Source: an uncultured Granulosicoccaceae bacterium
GTDB taxonomy: Bacteria; Pseudomonadota; Gammaproteobacteria; Granulosicoccales; Granulosicoccaceae
Length of the DNA stretch: 64,000 nucleotides
Assembly (NCBI GenBank): GCA_938041955.1
Contig: CALISD010000071.1
Location: forward strand, 62,001-126,000
Direction of reading: 5' to 3'
Shown: piece by piece, positions 47,345 to 55,944 of the stretch
Layout: every line of letters starts with the position of its first letter
Numbering within the stretch: the first letter of the stretch is position 1
The notes under the pieces: model-generated
Seen by the model: only the letters and a program-made list of their open reading frames with translations
Told to the model about the DNA's origin: nothing
The model's database searches: none
Translations under genes and position numbers: made by a program

Positions 47345-48187
47345 GTGAACCCTGAATTAAAAAATCGCCCCGTTTTGATCACCGGCTGCTCCAGCGGCAT
47401 TGGTTACCACGCTGCGACCAGTCTTCACGCCCGCGGCTATACGGTATTTGCAACCACTCGCAAAGCAGAAGACACCAAACGTCTGTCAGAGCACGGAATC
47501 ACCACATTCCAACTTGATCTAGACGACCGTTTAAGTATAGAGAATGCTTTGGCAGAAGTGCTCAAAGCGACAGACGGAAAACTTTACGGTTTGTTCAACA
47601 ACGGCGGCTTTGGACAAAGCGGTGCTGTGGAGGATTTACCCACCGATGCGTTACGTGAACAATTTGAAACATTGGTATTCGGTTGGCACGACCTCACGCG
47701 CAGGGTCATTCCGGTCATGCGTGCGCAAGGTTACGGCAGAATCATCCAGAATAGTTCAGTATTAGGTTTTGCAGCAATGCCCTACCGCGGTGCTTACAAT
47801 GCGGCCAAATTTGCGATTGAAGGGCTCAGCGACACCCTGCGACTCGAGCTTAGAGGCAGTAACATCCACGTATCTATCATCCAACCCGGTCCGATCAGAA
47901 CCCGTTTCCGTGACAATGGTAAAAAGAAATTTGCGCAACACATCGATATTGCCAATAGTGTCCACGCCAGCGTCTATCAAGGCACACTGGACAGACTTAA
48001 CGCCGAAGGAGACGCGAGTCGATTCACGTTGGGCCCGGAGGTGGTCGTCGAAAAGCTAATACACGCACTGGAAAGCAACTCGCCCAAAAGCCGCTACCGT
48101 GTCACCACACCCACTGTCGCGTTTGCTGTAGCGAAAAGACTCTTCCCAACCAGTGTGCTTGATCGCATGCTGGGTGCAGTAACATAG
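47345..48187 (+). CDS. Short-chain dehydrogenase/reductase
   Basis: A 280-residue SDR starting at a GTG. TGCSSGIG (residues 13-20) binds the cofactor; FNNGGFG replaces the usual NNAG. The catalytic Ser is 137/138 (QNSSVLG), with Tyr151 and Lys155 in YNAAK. TTRK after the second strand favours NADP(H). Classical SDR of the SDR-family oxidoreductase type; substrate unknown. Likely co-transcribed with the flavodoxin-like gene 24 bases downstream. Confidence 0.85.
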   Translation: MNPELKNRPVLITGCSSGIGYHAATSLHARGYTVFATTRKAEDTKRLSEHGITTFQLDLDDRLSIENALAEVLKATDGKLYGLFNNGGFGQSGAVEDLPTDALREQFETLVFGWHDLTRRVIPVMRAQGYGRIIQNSSVLGFAAMPYRGAYNAAKFAIEGLSDTLRLELRGSNIHVSIIQPGPIRTRFRDNGKKKFAQHIDIANSVHASVYQGTLDRLNAEGDASRFTLGPEVVVEKLIHALESNSPKSRYRVTTPTVAFAVAKRLFPTSVLDRMLGAVT

Positions 48188-48211
48188 ATCCGTCAACAGC
48201 AAAGAACCACC

Positions 48212-48688
48212 ATGGCAAAAATAATTCTAGTCACCGGATCAGTGTTTGGCGCCGCGATGCTGACCGCTGATGAAATCGAAACCGCGCTCACTGAGGCATC
48301 CCACGAAGTCATCCGTCCAGACCCGGCAACCATAGAGTGCTTGACTGATGACACTATTGATTACCTCGTCGTGTGTACTTCCACTACCGGCAGTGGCGAT
48401 GTACCGGATGATCTGGTCACGCTGTACACCGGCTTGCGCACAGAATATCCTCGTATCACACACCTAAATTATGTGGTCGTCGCACTCGGCGACAGCTCTT
48501 ATGACCATTTCTGTGGCGGCGGCGTGACAATGGATGAATCCCTCGCAGACCTTGGCGCAACGCAAATAAAAGCGCCTCTAAAGCTTGACGCGCTGGAGGT
48601 GACCGAGCCCGAAGAGATAGCTCCGGCCTGGGTAGTTGAAGCAATCACCGCACACTTAGCCGATAAACAGCGGCCTAACCAAGATTAA
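48212..48688 (+). CDS. Flavodoxin-like protein (MioC type)
   Basis: A 158-residue flavodoxin-fold protein: ILVTGSVFGAAMLTADEIE replaces the classical T-x-T-G-N-T phosphate loop, with CTSTTGSGDVPDD and VVALGDSSYDHFCGGG as the isoalloxazine-binding loops. These match MioC/flavodoxin-domain proteins. It would bind FMN and act as a one-electron carrier. A partner reductase is not obvious nearby. Confidence 0.8.
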   Translation: MAKIILVTGSVFGAAMLTADEIETALTEASHEVIRPDPATIECLTDDTIDYLVVCTSTTGSGDVPDDLVTLYTGLRTEYPRITHLNYVVVALGDSSYDHFCGGGVTMDESLADLGATQIKAPLKLDALEVTEPEEIAPAWVVEAITAHLADKQRPNQD

Positions 48689-48705
48689 TAAATCCGGATG
48701 AAAAT

Positions 48706-49539
48706 ATGAAAAATACTGAGCAAACCAGAGACTTCGGCGGGTGGTTAAAACGCTTCGAGCACACCAGCACCGTCTGCCAATGTGACATGACCTTTTCGGT
48801 CTATCTGCCACCCCAGGCTGAAGAGTCCAAGGTCCCTGTGCTTTACTATTTATCCGGACTGACCTGCACTGACGACAACGTGCGAACCAAAGCCGGCGCA
48901 CAACGCTACGCAGCCGAACATGGTATCGCGCTGGTAATGCCAGACACCAGCCCACGCGGTGATGCCGTGCACGATGAACCAGAGCGATATGATCTTGGTA
49001 TGGGCGCTGGTTTTTACGTTAACGCAACACAGACACCGTGGGCTCCGCACTACCAGATGTTCGACTACGTAAACCACGAACTGCCAGCGCTCATTGAAGC
49101 CAACCTGCCCGTTACCGATGCCCGCTCTATCTGTGGACACTCTATGGGTGGCCATGGCGCCATGATCAGCGCACTTAAGCAACCTGGCCGATATCGCTCT
49201 GTATCCGCTTTCGCCCCAATTGCTAATCCGGTGAATTGCGCGTGGGGAGAAGGCTGTTTCGGCGCTTACCTGGGTGACGATCAAAGCGAATGGAAAAACT
49301 GGGACAGCACATGCCTGCTTGAAGCGGGCGCTGAATGCCCTCCACTGCTCGTGGATCAGGGCGGTGGCGACAACTTTTTAGAAGCCCAGTTGTCATTCCC
49401 GGCACTACAGGCTGTATGCAAATCTAAAGGTATCGACGCCACCTTGCGACTCCAGGAACACTACGACCACAGCTACCACTTTATCTCGTCGTTTATCGGT
49501 GAACATATTGCTTTCCACGCTAAGCATTTAACTGATTAA
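48706..49539 (+). CDS. fghA: S-formylglutathione hydrolase
   Basis: A 277-residue esterase-D family serine hydrolase: YYLSGLTCTDDN forms the oxyanion region, the nucleophile is Ser146 (CGHSMGGHGA), with Asp222 (DQGGGDNFL) and His255 (YDHSYHF). It hydrolyses S-formylglutathione to formate and glutathione in formaldehyde detoxification. Its usual partner, glutathione-dependent formaldehyde dehydrogenase, is not in the window. Confidence 0.92.
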   Translation: MKNTEQTRDFGGWLKRFEHTSTVCQCDMTFSVYLPPQAEESKVPVLYYLSGLTCTDDNVRTKAGAQRYAAEHGIALVMPDTSPRGDAVHDEPERYDLGMGAGFYVNATQTPWAPHYQMFDYVNHELPALIEANLPVTDARSICGHSMGGHGAMISALKQPGRYRSVSAFAPIANPVNCAWGEGCFGAYLGDDQSEWKNWDSTCLLEAGAECPPLLVDQGGGDNFLEAQLSFPALQAVCKSKGIDATLRLQEHYDHSYHFISSFIGEHIAFHAKHLTD

Positions 49540-49553
49540 CGTGCCAACAGGGA

Positions 49554-49581
49554 CTGCGGCCACATAGGAAAAAGGCCGCAG
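49554..49581 (+). terminator. Hairpin after fghA
   Basis: CTGCGGCC, 12-base A-rich loop, GGCCGCAG: a perfect 8-bp GC-rich stem starting 14 bases after the fghA stop. The T-run after it is weak (CCAACCTTTC), so it is a possible rather than certain rho-independent terminator. Confidence 0.5.
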
Positions 49582-49748
49582 ACCAACCTTTCAAGTCGGT
49601 AATTATTAAATACCGCTAATACAACAATCGCTTACAGACCTATTGTGACTTTTCACCTAAAATCTGCGCTTCTCGAATCTATTTGTCCGTACAAAAAATG
49701 CTCTACAGCACTCCAGTGACTCGCAAGCTTTACTCGATCTAAGGAAGT

Positions 49749-51314
49749 ATGCTGCACGCATTTAAACGAGATAGAAGTTATTTAACATCCATTCTCAAGA
49801 GGTTTACCTTGACTCAGATTAATCGAATTCTGGCAGTCGGCACGTTCGCGCTGCTCAGCTTAACCACACACAATGCCTACGCTATGTTGCCGGCATGCAG
49901 CAGCCCTTCATCCGACTCTGATGGTGATGGTTTTGGTTGGGAAAATGACACCTCGTGCGCCGTAATGGCAACAACCGCACCAGCTCAGCTACCGGGCTGC
50001 AACACTGCATCAGACCCTGATGGCGACGGGTTCGGCTGGGAAAATGGTGCATCGTGCGTAGTAGGCGGAGATACAACAACTAATACCGGTGGTGACCCGA
50101 TTTGTTCCAGCGCTGATAGCGATTCAGACGGCGATGGCTTTGGCTGGGAAAACGGACAGACTTGCCTGGTATCTGCAAGCGCTGCTCCAGTAAGCACCGG
50201 CTCCACTTTTTGCGCCAGTAGCAGCAGTGACTCAGATGGAGACGGGTTTGGTTGGGAGAATGGAGCATCCTGTGTAGTCATCAGCCCAGATGGTGGCAGC
50301 TCTACCTCTAACGGCATTGTTACTGACGAAAGCCCTGACGAAACGACAACCAATGACGGCGGATCATTTAGCTCCGGCGACGGAGGATCCATAATCCGCA
50401 CCACCTCACTCCCCACTGTTGGCGCACAGACCCTGACTGTGAACTCCGATGGTGGTGATCAGTTCAGTACGGTAAAAGTCGGCGACTTTCTGTTAATGCA
50501 AAACGCCTGGCGTGCCTGGCGTGCGGCATCGGGCTATGCCTGGAACCAAAGCATCTATACCAATAACAACGGCGCACCAATAGGCTGGAATTATGACTGG
50601 GGCCCAGGTGTTCCCGGTGCCAATGGCCGCGCCTCTGACGATTACTATGTAAGGTCTTATCCAGAGTTGATCTTCGGCATTAAAGACGAGTTCCGTACCA
50701 GTGCACCAAAGGCGCAAATCGGCTTTCCAGTACGCGTTGATGCGATGCCCACCACTAAGATCGACTATGCGTTTGACGCCCCGCAATACGGCAGCCCTCG
50801 TACTGTAGACGCATCGGTAAACAGCTCATACCCGAACGGCACTACTATCTCAGGCGAGCGCAATGTAGCAGTTGAGTCATTTTTCTATAACTCTGTTGAT
50901 GGTGCCTGCACCGACGACCTGCCTGTCACTCGCTCAGGTGGTTCAAATCACGTCTACGAAGTAATGGTTTGGCTTGATTCAGGTGCTGAGCGACTTCCCG
51001 CCTCCCCGCGTGATTACGTTACCACTGTTTCCCTTCGTGGCCAGAGCTACAAGGTTTATACAAAAAACAGCGATAACCGTTACATCGCCTTTGTTGCACA
51101 GAACCCGCAAACGACTGGCACCATCTACTGGAATGACTTTCTGGATTGGTCACGAATTTATGCACACAGAGTTCAGCAGGATTTCGGTGCCAGCAGCAAT
51201 TCGGTACAGATTCAGGACTCCTGGTGTGTTGCCAATATTATTATCGGCACTGAGATCTTCTGGGGCGCTGGCAACTTTGATCTATACGACTGGAATATTA
51301 CCCAGCAGCAGTAA
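49749..51314 (+). CDS. Exported GH12-type glucanase with four Cys/DxDGDG/WEN repeats
   Basis: A 521-residue protein with a signal peptide (cleavage near NAYA-M). Four repeats at about residues 47-178 (DSDGDGFGWEN-x-x-[ST]-C) lead through a Ser/Thr/Gly linker to a C-terminal GH12 domain (about 235-521). Family GH12 features visible: VKVGDFLLMQNAWRAW at the start, YVRSYPELIFG, the nucleophile in YEVMVW (Glu404) and the acid/base in GTEIFWGAGNF (Glu502). GH12 enzymes are retaining endo-beta-1,4-glucanases or xyloglucanases. First of three tandem paralogues. AAGGA precedes the ATG. It was probably followed by termination at 51349. Confidence 0.8.
   Translation: MLHAFKRDRSYLTSILKRFTLTQINRILAVGTFALLSLTTHNAYAMLPACSSPSSDSDGDGFGWENDTSCAVMATTAPAQLPGCNTASDPDGDGFGWENGASCVVGGDTTTNTGGDPICSSADSDSDGDGFGWENGQTCLVSASAAPVSTGSTFCASSSSDSDGDGFGWENGASCVVISPDGGSSTSNGIVTDESPDETTTNDGGSFSSGDGGSIIRTTSLPTVGAQTLTVNSDGGDQFSTVKVGDFLLMQNAWRAWRAASGYAWNQSIYTNNNGAPIGWNYDWGPGVPGANGRASDDYYVRSYPELIFGIKDEFRTSAPKAQIGFPVRVDAMPTTKIDYAFDAPQYGSPRTVDASVNSSYPNGTTISGERNVAVESFFYNSVDGACTDDLPVTRSGGSNHVYEVMVWLDSGAERLPASPRDYVTTVSLRGQSYKVYTKNSDNRYIAFVAQNPQTTGTIYWNDFLDWSRIYAHRVQQDFGASSNSVQIQDSWCVANIIIGTEIFWGAGNFDLYDWNITQQQ
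49887..50283 (+). repeat. Four-copy Cys/DxDGDG/WEN repeat array (first GH12 protein)
   Basis: Four modules of about 25 residues, each C-x(5-7)-D-x-DGDGFGWEN-x-x-[ST]-C, with 6-16-residue linkers. All four keep every Asp of the DxDGDG loop, the Trp and both Cys. Confidence 0.88.
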
Positions 51315-51348
51315 TCACCATTTGATGGTTTTAAGAAGTAATATTGCA

Positions 51349-51380
51349 ACGGCGGCCAGCTTCCTGGACCGCCGTTTTGT
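51349..51380 (+). terminator. Rho-independent terminator after the first GH12 gene
   Basis: ACGGCGG-CCAG, short loop, CTGG-A-CCGCCGT followed by TTTTGTATTT: an 11-bp stem with one bulge and a T-run. It lies 35 bases after the stop codon at 51314, so the first GH12 gene is probably transcribed alone. Confidence 0.75.
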
Positions 51381-51465
51381 ATTTATGCATGTAAATCTGA
51401 ACACAAAAGCCGCATTTCATTACTATCTGCTTGCGCTTTTATGTCATGACGATTAAACTCCTGCA

Positions 51466-52713
51466 ATGATAAAAATTACTTCCCCTATAGTTCTTTCGGT
51501 GGCCCTAAGCGGATTGCTGGTTGCCCTGTCTGGCTGTGGCAGTTCGGATGGCGGTATTTCCGGTACGGGTGATCCAACAGTGATGACACCTGCTGACATC
51601 AGTGGCTCCCCCGATAACAACAGCACACCAAATGGCGGCAGCGTTACCGCCGGCGCTACCGCAGGAACCCTGGACACTGCCACCCCCGAGTTTCAGTGGA
51701 GTGCAACAGACGGTGCAGATGCCTATCAAATTGTATTAACCGATCCGGGCGACAACCAGATAACCTATGACGCCGGCACAGAAGCCTGTGCAGGTACAAG
51801 CTGCAGCACCACTCCGACAGTCGCGTTTCATAACAACACTCTGAACTGGCGTGTCGATGCACTTAGCGGCGGGCAAGTATTACAAAGCTCGGCCTCTGGT
51901 AGCTACACCACACCGCTGTCATTAGCACTGACGCCGGAAACATCAAACCCCTCTGTTTGTGACATCTGGCCTTCAATTGCATACGACAACTTTATCGTGC
52001 TGGATAACATCTGGAATAACAGGCAGGTAAACAGCGATCAGTGGATGCAGAACATCGCCGCCTCCCAGTCTGCCGAGGGAGGCACTATTGCGTCGTGGAC
52101 TTACGATTGGCTTGCTGAGTCCGACGGTGACCGCTCTGCAGTAAAAGCGTATCCGGAAATTATTTACGGCAACAAGCTTGGTACGCACGTATCAGGCAGT
52201 AAAGAACAAACAGGCTTACCAGAGACGGTCAACAATCTGCCCGAGTTTACCGTTGAGTTTGCCTACTCTGAAACACTGGACGGCAGCGTTGAAAGAAACG
52301 TTGCGCTTGAGTCGTTCTTTCACGACTCGTGTGATATCACAGGCCCTTGTGACCTCGATGATAATCGTGCATACGAAATGATGGTCTGGGTGAATAACCC
52401 GGAATCAAACCGCCCCGGTGATCTTGCAGTATCAGGTGTCATGATCGACAACCGGTTATGGGATGTCTACATCAAGCCACGTAGCGATAAAAAATATATA
52501 GCCTTTACCGCACAAACCCCGATCACTGAAGGCACTTTACAGTGGAATCGTTTTGTTGAATGGACTATGCAGTGGACTGCAGCAAACGCAGACTCACTCA
52601 ACATCAATGCATTGACCTCCGGCCTTTGTATGGCCGCTATCGAAATGGGTACAGAATTGTGGTGGGGCAAAGGCTCCTTCACTTTAGACAAATATAAAAT
52701 AACTAAAAACTAG
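51466..52713 (+). CDS. GH12-type glucanase lipoprotein without DxDGDG repeats
   Basis: A 415-residue protein with a lipoprotein signal (LVALSGC, Cys24). A Ser/Thr/Gly linker leads to an Ig/FN3-like domain (TPEFQWSATDGADAYQI; about 65-150), then a GH12 domain from about 160: FIVLDNIWNNRQVNS, AVKAYPEIIYG, nucleophile Glu304 (YEMMVW) and acid/base Glu397 (GTELWWGKGSF). It is close to the third GH12 protein (shared ERNVALESFFHDSC, ITGPCD). Membrane anchoring fits a cell-attached beta-glucanase acting beside the secreted ones. Confidence 0.8.
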   Translation: MIKITSPIVLSVALSGLLVALSGCGSSDGGISGTGDPTVMTPADISGSPDNNSTPNGGSVTAGATAGTLDTATPEFQWSATDGADAYQIVLTDPGDNQITYDAGTEACAGTSCSTTPTVAFHNNTLNWRVDALSGGQVLQSSASGSYTTPLSLALTPETSNPSVCDIWPSIAYDNFIVLDNIWNNRQVNSDQWMQNIAASQSAEGGTIASWTYDWLAESDGDRSAVKAYPEIIYGNKLGTHVSGSKEQTGLPETVNNLPEFTVEFAYSETLDGSVERNVALESFFHDSCDITGPCDLDDNRAYEMMVWVNNPESNRPGDLAVSGVMIDNRLWDVYIKPRSDKKYIAFTAQTPITEGTLQWNRFVEWTMQWTAANADSLNINALTSGLCMAAIEMGTELWWGKGSFTLDKYKITKN

Positions 52714-52743
52714 GCGTCTGCGCGGCAGAGCCTGCTATAGCGT

Positions 52744-52766
52744 AACGTGCCTGACGGTGCGTTTTT
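52744..52766 (+). terminator. Probable terminator after the second GH12 gene
   Basis: AACGTGCC-TGAC-GGTGCGTT, an 8-bp stem with two G-T wobbles, followed by TTT and ATTG. It lies 31 bases after the stop. The surrounding DNA (to about 52865) resembles the intergenic region near 24110-24236. Confidence 0.5.
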
Positions 52767-52900
52767 ATTGATCGGTTTGGGGCGATAGAATAACTATCGC
52801 CTTAAACGATCGTAAAAACACCCTCACCATGGCACATTCTCGCTACGCAAACTTTACCGCACAAACTCCCGGCCTTACTCAATCAGCCAAGAGATAACTG

Positions 52901-54511
52901 ATGATGAACTACAAACTTATCCCCTACGCTTTGCTTACCTCTGTGGCCCTGCTCGGCTCACACAGCTTGCACGCACAAAGTGCGCTACCCGAATGCCAGT
53001 CAGCACTTTCAGATTCAGATGGTGATGGATTCGGCTGGGAAAACTCAGCGTCTTGTGTGGTTGCAGACACCACCACCCCACCTGCAAACATCGGAGGCAG
53101 TGCGCTTCCCACCTGTCTAAGTGCCGCCTCAGATCCGGATGGTGATGGTTTCGGGTGGGAAAACAGCACATCTTGCAGAGTCGTTGAGGGCCCGGTAACT
53201 CCTGCTACAGATAAACCTGACTGCGCGTCAGCGAGCAGCGATCCCGACGGCGATGGCTTTGGCTGGGAAAACAATCAATCCTGCGTCGTCGTAGCCACAG
53301 CACCTCCTACACCCACTGCGAAACCAATATGTACCTCTGCCGACAGCGATTCAGACGGCGACGGCTTTGGCTGGGAAAACAACCGGTCTTGTGTTGTCGC
53401 AGAGGGCGGCACACCAGGTGGCGGTGGAACAAATGAGTTCAGAGCAGTAAGCCCGACAGGCCTGCTAAGTAGTGGCACACCAACCTTTCAATGGAACGCG
53501 CTGTCCAGTGCAGAAATGTATACGCTCGCAATATCCGACTCACGCGGAAACGGATACTCTTATCAGATCGATCCCATGCGTGCCGGTTGTCAGGCAGGCA
53601 CCGGAACATGTTCTGCAACACCTGACCTTGCCTACTATGACAACGACCTGACCTGGCGCGTTAAGTCGACCGTCAATGGCAGCGATGGGCCGGAATCAAA
53701 TAGACTGGCAATCTCAACCCCGCAGAATATCAACATACAACCAGTGAAGTCAGGTCAGTGTGAAGCATGGCCATCAGTGGCATATGATAAATATGTGGTG
53801 CTTAACAACAGCTGGAATTCACGCTCAATGAATAACAGTGGCTGGGAACAGAAGATATTCGTCACTGAAGACAATTTTGGTAATGTGCGCCCAAGCTGGA
53901 ACTATAACTGGCTAGGTCAGTTCGACGGTGACGAGATCGAAGTTAAGTCCTATCCTGAAGTGCTGTACGGACCGAAGCTTGGCACCCACGTGTCGGGCAC
54001 CAAGGCGGAAACCGGACTACCGGAGTTGGTCGGCAACCTGCCCGAATTTACTGTTGACTATTCCTACTCTGAAACCGGCAATGCAGAACGCAACGTTGCA
54101 TTGGAATCGTTCTTCCACGACTCATGTACTATCACAGGCCCTTGTGATCCGATTGACAACCGTGCTTACGAAATGATGATTTGGGTAGAAAACCCGTCAA
54201 TCCGAACACCGGGTGATCTCGCACTGACGGGCGTCATGATCGACAACCGTTTGTGGAACGTATACATCAAACCAAGAAGCAACAAACACTATATCGCATT
54301 CACCGCACAAGACTCTCAACCGACAGGCACACTGCACTGGAATCGCTTTGTCGACTGGACACGGACCTGGACTGCTGAAAATTCAGAGCGACTTGGCATT
54401 GATGCGCTCTCGCCAGACTTCTGCATGGGTGCAATAGAACTGGGTACGGAAACGTGGTGGGGTGAAGGCACGTTTACGCTCAACAAGTTTGACGTATCGT
54501 TTGTACCCTAG
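52901..54511 (+). CDS. Exported GH12-type glucanase with four Cys/DxDGDG/WEN repeats and an Ig-like domain
   Basis: A 536-residue protein with a signal peptide (ending SLHAQS). Four repeats occupy about residues 29-168, then an Ig/FN3-like domain (TPTFQWNALSSAEMYTL; about 185-270) and a C-terminal GH12 domain from about 285: YVVLNNSWNSRSMNN, VKSYPEVLYGPKLGTH, nucleophile Glu424 (YEMMIW) and acid/base Glu517 (GTETWWGEGTF). It has the repeats of the first GH12 paralogue and the Ig-like domain of the second, so it looks like the most complete architecture. Predicted secreted endo-beta-glucanase. Confidence 0.8.
   Translation: MMNYKLIPYALLTSVALLGSHSLHAQSALPECQSALSDSDGDGFGWENSASCVVADTTTPPANIGGSALPTCLSAASDPDGDGFGWENSTSCRVVEGPVTPATDKPDCASASSDPDGDGFGWENNQSCVVVATAPPTPTAKPICTSADSDSDGDGFGWENNRSCVVAEGGTPGGGGTNEFRAVSPTGLLSSGTPTFQWNALSSAEMYTLAISDSRGNGYSYQIDPMRAGCQAGTGTCSATPDLAYYDNDLTWRVKSTVNGSDGPESNRLAISTPQNINIQPVKSGQCEAWPSVAYDKYVVLNNSWNSRSMNNSGWEQKIFVTEDNFGNVRPSWNYNWLGQFDGDEIEVKSYPEVLYGPKLGTHVSGTKAETGLPELVGNLPEFTVDYSYSETGNAERNVALESFFHDSCTITGPCDPIDNRAYEMMIWVENPSIRTPGDLALTGVMIDNRLWNVYIKPRSNKHYIAFTAQDSQPTGTLHWNRFVDWTRTWTAENSERLGIDALSPDFCMGAIELGTETWWGEGTFTLNKFDVSFVP
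52985..53402 (+). repeat. Four-copy Cys/DxDGDG/WEN repeat array (third GH12 protein)
   Basis: Four modules C-x(5-7)-D-x-DGDGFGWEN-x-x-[ST]-C with Pro/Thr linkers. All four have an intact Asp loop, Trp and both Cys. Confidence 0.88.
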
Positions 54512-54532
54512 GGCCTTTACCACATAGGCCGA

Positions 54533-54558
54533 AAGGGGTCACGATTACGCGACCCCTT
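54533..54558 (+). terminator. Hairpin after the third GH12 gene
   Basis: AAGGGGTC, 10-base loop, GACCCCTT: a perfect 8-bp stem 21 bases after the stop, preceded by a smaller GGCCT/AGGCC hairpin (54512-54530). No T-run follows on the plus strand, so termination efficiency is uncertain. Confidence 0.5.
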
Positions 54559-54644
54559 CACAAAAAGCACACCACTTGCTCCAATATTTCCGGCAAGCGT
54601 CGATAGCCTGCAAACAATAAGTTTTGTCCCGGGCGGGAGTTGTG

Positions 54645-54878
54645 ATGCAGCGGACTAGAGAACATCTGGATTTAGTTAACGAAACCTACTTTCAACACAT
54701 GGCGCATGCCAGTGGCTTTGGTTTTAAATTGATTGGCGCCGGCTTCGCGTGCTTACTCCATGGCTTGTTACCATCGATGTGTTGCACCACTGGTAGTCGC
54801 GCAGTCACAGAGCTCCATGATTCGATGGTAGTCAATCGCGTAAAGCACGATTCAGCTTGCCGTGAAACCAATTCATAA
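54645..54878 (+). CDS. DUF6356 family small protein
   Basis: A 77-residue protein from the ATG at 54645, chosen because GGGAG lies 6 bases upstream; an earlier TTG at 54624 is in frame. YFQHMAHASGFGFKLIGAGF, ACLLHGLLPSMCCTTGS and ELHDSM match the DUF6356 pattern (a short helix, a hydrophobic Ala/Gly segment, and a conserved H-x-x-x-P-x-x-x-x-x-T-G-S). A possible membrane-associated protein of unknown function; some relatives are annotated as capsule-related. The next gene begins 6 bases after its stop. Confidence 0.65.
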   Translation: MQRTREHLDLVNETYFQHMAHASGFGFKLIGAGFACLLHGLLPSMCCTTGSRAVTELHDSMVVNRVKHDSACRETNS

Positions 54879-54884
54879 AGTGCA

Positions 54885-55643
54885 GTGGGCACTTCGGCAA
54901 CAACAATTGATGAAAGATGGTTCTCACCCTTGCCATCCACCGGCACACACTGCCTGCTAATAAAGCACTCAGACGGTTGGCGTGATGATCGTTGTGAACG
55001 CTGGCTACACCAACACGGGTTTACTTCAGAAACGCATATCAGCCAAAATGGCAAATCGTTCCCGGATGTAAATCGCTTTACCCATGTTATTGTCTACGGC
55101 GGTATCCCGTGCGTAAAAGATGCAGCGCACATGGAGTGTTTACAGCGCGAGATGAAGTTTCTCGACACTGTGCTAAGCAGCAACACCCCGTGTATCGGCA
55201 TTTGTCTGGGCGCACAACTTATTGCACATGTTCTCGGCGCCAGGGTAAACCCGTTACCTTGCAGATCAATTGAATTCGGATTTTCATTGATCACCCCCAC
55301 AGAAGAAGGCAATGACTTCATGCCGCAACCATGCAACATGCTGCAATGGCATTGTGAGGGTTTTGAACTGCCAAAAGATTGTACGCTGTTAGCGACTGGC
55401 AGCGTTTTCCCCAATCAAGCGTTTCGCTATGGTGATTGCACGTATGGCGTGCAGTTTCATCCGGAAGTTACCGCAGACGTGTTGAAGATCTGGCATCACA
55501 GATACATTGAAAGCCCTGAATATAAAACTCACCCGACGGTAAAGAGAGAACAGTGCGTGCAACAACTTTGGGATTGCCATCGATATTCGGCAGAGAATAC
55601 ACGGTGGTTTAATCAATTTATGCAGCAGTGGACGACGCTCTAA
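54885..55643 (+). CDS. Class I glutamine amidotransferase-like protein
   Basis: A 252-residue protein with the class I glutaminase fold: the nucleophile Cys107 in CIGICLGAQLIAHVLG, and His192 and Glu194 in YGVQFHPEV complete the triad. It is a stand-alone GATase1 domain, similar to GMP-synthase-like amidotransferases and puuD-like hydrolases. No synthetase partner is adjacent. The GTG at 54885 is used as start and no better start was seen. Probably translated from the same transcript as the DUF6356 gene. Confidence 0.78.
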   Translation: MGTSATTIDERWFSPLPSTGTHCLLIKHSDGWRDDRCERWLHQHGFTSETHISQNGKSFPDVNRFTHVIVYGGIPCVKDAAHMECLQREMKFLDTVLSSNTPCIGICLGAQLIAHVLGARVNPLPCRSIEFGFSLITPTEEGNDFMPQPCNMLQWHCEGFELPKDCTLLATGSVFPNQAFRYGDCTYGVQFHPEVTADVLKIWHHRYIESPEYKTHPTVKREQCVQQLWDCHRYSAENTRWFNQFMQQWTTL

Positions 55644-55944
55644 AACAATTCATAAATTTAGCTTCCGCCACGCCACCTCACCAAACTCATCAATCCTGCC
55701 GACTTTCACCCTGACATTGTCAAACAATGATTCACGGTAACCTCACGGTATCTACTGAGCCTACGTTGTAAGGATGTGTTCAGTTACTGGGCGGTAGCCT
55801 AGAACCGACTCCACAACGTTAAATTTGCTCACACCGGAGTGCTTTAGTTGCAACAAGTGAGTGAATTTAGTTACCGTTGGGCACCCAATCAATATTGCCG
55901 ATAATCCACCCTGGCAAAACCGTTCGTAAAAGGAGCTTTTCTCA
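55644..55944. other. Intergenic region, 301 bp
   Basis: Contains no supported gene. A short direct repeat (CACGGTAACCTCACGGTA) lies near 55734-55750. The end holds a strong Shine-Dalgarno (AAAGGAGC at 55929-55936) for the gene at 55945. No clear terminator or promoter was identified. Confidence 0.5.
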
